Below are positions 62,949 to 64,000 of a stretch of 64,000 nucleotides of DNA, piece by piece (position 1 is the stretch's first letter; each line of letters opens with the position of its first letter). The stretch is from Thiohalobacter thiocyanaticus (lineage in GTDB: Bacteria; Pseudomonadota; Gammaproteobacteria; Thiohalobacterales; Thiohalobacteraceae): assembly GCF_003932505.1 (NCBI RefSeq), contig NZ_QZMU01000001.1, positions 1,302,001 to 1,366,000 of the forward strand. The letters are read 5' to 3'. The notes below the pieces were generated by a model that did no database searches, had not been told where the DNA came from, and was given only the letters and a program-made list of their open reading frames with translations. Position numbers and translations under genes: made by a program.

Positions 62949-63884
62949 TCAGCCGCCGACCGGCCAGCGCGCCAGGATGGCCTCGGCGCAGCGCCCGGCC
63001 TCGTCCAGCGGTTCGCGCATGGGGGTGAGTTTCTTGCCCGTCAGCCAGTCGGCATAGCGCACCACCTGTTCGTTCTGCAGCAGGCTCTGGGCACCGCGCG
63101 AGACCCGGTTGCGGCCCTTGGCGGGCACGTCCAGCAGACCCACGGCCGCGCCCGCGGTCAGGGCCTCGTAGACCATGGAGACACTGTCCTCGCTGACCCA
63201 GGCGGTATCGGCCAGGGGCAGGCGCCGCACCAGCCAGTCGGGTTCGAGTTCACGCCAGTCATGCAGGGTGAGCCGGCGCAGCAGTCCGGGTTCCAGATGC
63301 TGGCGCAGGTAGTCCAGCCAGCCGGAAGGGGTACGCCGGGAGGTGGTCAGCTCCCAGTTGTGGTTGGGGAAGTGGCTGACCACCGAGCGCACCTGGTCCA
63401 TCATGTGCTCGTTCTGCCAGTCGTGGTGGCGCGAGGGACCGCCGATCAGGAACAGGCCCAGGGCGCGATCCTTGACCGGCGCCGGGCGGATGCGGTTGAT
63501 CACGCCGCGGGTGGTGATGACGTTGCCGCAGTCCTTGACGGCGTCGTGTTCGGGAATCAGGTTCAGGTCGAACCAGCGGCAGGGCAGGCTGGGCTTCATC
63601 AGCATCACGATGCGCCCGCCGCGCGCCCGCCGGGCCGCCAGCAGCGACAGGTGGGTGGAATGGCCGGCGCCGATGAGCAGGTCGGGCGCCGGCAGGGCCG
63701 CGCCGGGCGGGTAGCGGCCGAGCGCCCAGTACAGCAGCGCCGGCAGGCGCGCCGCCCGGGCCGGCTCGAACACCTCGATATCGGCACGCTCGCGCAGGGC
63801 CGCGATCAGGCCGGCGCTCTGGTTGTCATGGCCGTGCACGCCATCGACGAAGCGCCAGATCACCCGGGGCCGGGACTGCGTCAT
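62949..63884 (-). CDS. Mitochondrial fission ELM1-like family protein
   Basis: 311 residues from ATG 63884; the frame runs to 63956 but would overlap the upstream zinc-finger gene by 52 bp. Family features: IWRFVDGVHGHDNQSAGL, DLLIGAGHSTHLSLLAARRA, LFLIGGPSRHHDW, ELTTSRRTPSGW and VSEDSVSMVYEALTAGAAVGLL. These proteins have a GT-B-like fold and occur in LPS clusters, but no enzymatic activity has been established. Part of the four-gene minus-strand LPS operon. Confidence 0.88.
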   Translation of the reverse strand: MTQSRPRVIWRFVDGVHGHDNQSAGLIAALRERADIEVFEPARAARLPALLYWALGRYPPGAALPAPDLLIGAGHSTHLSLLAARRARGGRIVMLMKPSLPCRWFDLNLIPEHDAVKDCGNVITTRGVINRIRPAPVKDRALGLFLIGGPSRHHDWQNEHMMDQVRSVVSHFPNHNWELTTSRRTPSGWLDYLRQHLEPGLLRRLTLHDWRELEPDWLVRRLPLADTAWVSEDSVSMVYEALTAGAAVGLLDVPAKGRNRVSRGAQSLLQNEQVVRYADWLTGKKLTPMREPLDEAGRCAEAILARWPVGG

Positions 63885-63904
63885 GCTGGCGGGCCTGTAT
63901 CGCT

Positions 63905-64000
63905 TCAGCCCTGCTCCCGGTCCTTGAGCACGTAGAGGGCGCCGCAGTAGGGACATTGCGCCTCGCCCGTGGCCTCGATGGGCAGATAGACGCGCGGATG
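63905..64000 (-). CDS. zf-CHCC zinc-finger protein, C-terminal end (runs off the right edge)
   Basis: The last 31 codons read HPRVYLPIEATGEAQCPYCG and end LYVLKDREQG. The HPxVxLxI ... CPYC pattern is that of the short zf-CHCC proteins, with the Cys pair binding zinc. The family is often found beside glycosyltransferase and aminotransferase genes in proteobacteria. The start is outside the window. Confidence 0.85.
   Translation of the reverse strand, partial: HPRVYLPIEATGEAQCPYCGALYVLKDREQG

Overview
The window comes from a high-GC gammaproteobacterium. A Chromatiales/Ectothiorhodospiraceae-like, sulfur-metabolising lineage is an inference from a HiPIP, a DsrE-like protein, PEP-CTERM-type sorting tails, and the gene order pcm - rhodanese - tolC - hemerythrin - waaA. 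No rRNA, tRNA, CRISPR array, prophage or intact transposase was recognised.

Layout. 0-1.1 kb: 5' part of a catalase. 1.2-5.4 kb: a WD40 lipoprotein gene and, 3 kb away, a degraded copy of its 3' end, flanking a TetR regulator with a palindromic operator, a secreted DsrE-like protein, a small membrane protein and a TauD-like dioxygenase. 5.4-13.7 kb: small redox and envelope genes (HiPIP, two metallo-beta-lactamase-fold enzymes, NYN/OST-HTH protein, beta-propeller, lipoproteins, ferritin-like di-iron protein, START-like protein). 13.7-17.0 kb: two near-identical IsdG-like heme monooxygenase genes flanking a MASE-PAS-GGDEF-EAL protein; one copy has lost its start codon. 17.1-19.7 kb: tandem CorC/CNNM transporters. 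19.8-25.1 kb: DUF2237, a small periplasmic protein divergent from an AraC regulator, bile-acid-symporter-type transporter, AsmA-like protein, mscL. 25.7-39.7 kb: large exported proteins (choice-of-anchor F-like, ASPM/VWA, repeat-rich PEP-CTERM-type), BON-MscS channel, DUF302, MOSC, a second AsmA-like protein, and PEP-CTERM remnants among dispersed palindromic repeats. 39.7-40.7 kb: MarR regulator divergent from a membrane protein.

40.7-46.1 kb is the most unusual part: a visibly AT-richer, compact one-strand operon of five genes, HIT-fold protein, membrane protein with an alpha/alpha-toroid-like body, SAMHD1-like HD phosphohydrolase, orphan TSPPY DNA methyltransferase and a ThiL-like AIR-synthase-fold protein. 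It lies directly downstream of thiC and ends at a dispersed repeat. I do not recognise it as a described system; a nucleotide-linked defence or modification role is a hypothesis.

46.2-64 kb: thiC with its TPP riboswitch, an OprC/NosA-type copper TonB receptor, pcm-family methyltransferase, rhodanese, tolC, a frameshifted hemerythrin gene, then lipopolysaccharide genes (waaA, lpxL-type acyltransferase, O-antigen ligase-like, GT9, GT25, DUF6165, GT10, GT4, ELM1-like) and the end of a zinc-finger protein gene. Copies of at least five dispersed repeat families sit between these genes, two of them in opposite orientation around the GT25-DUF6165 pair.
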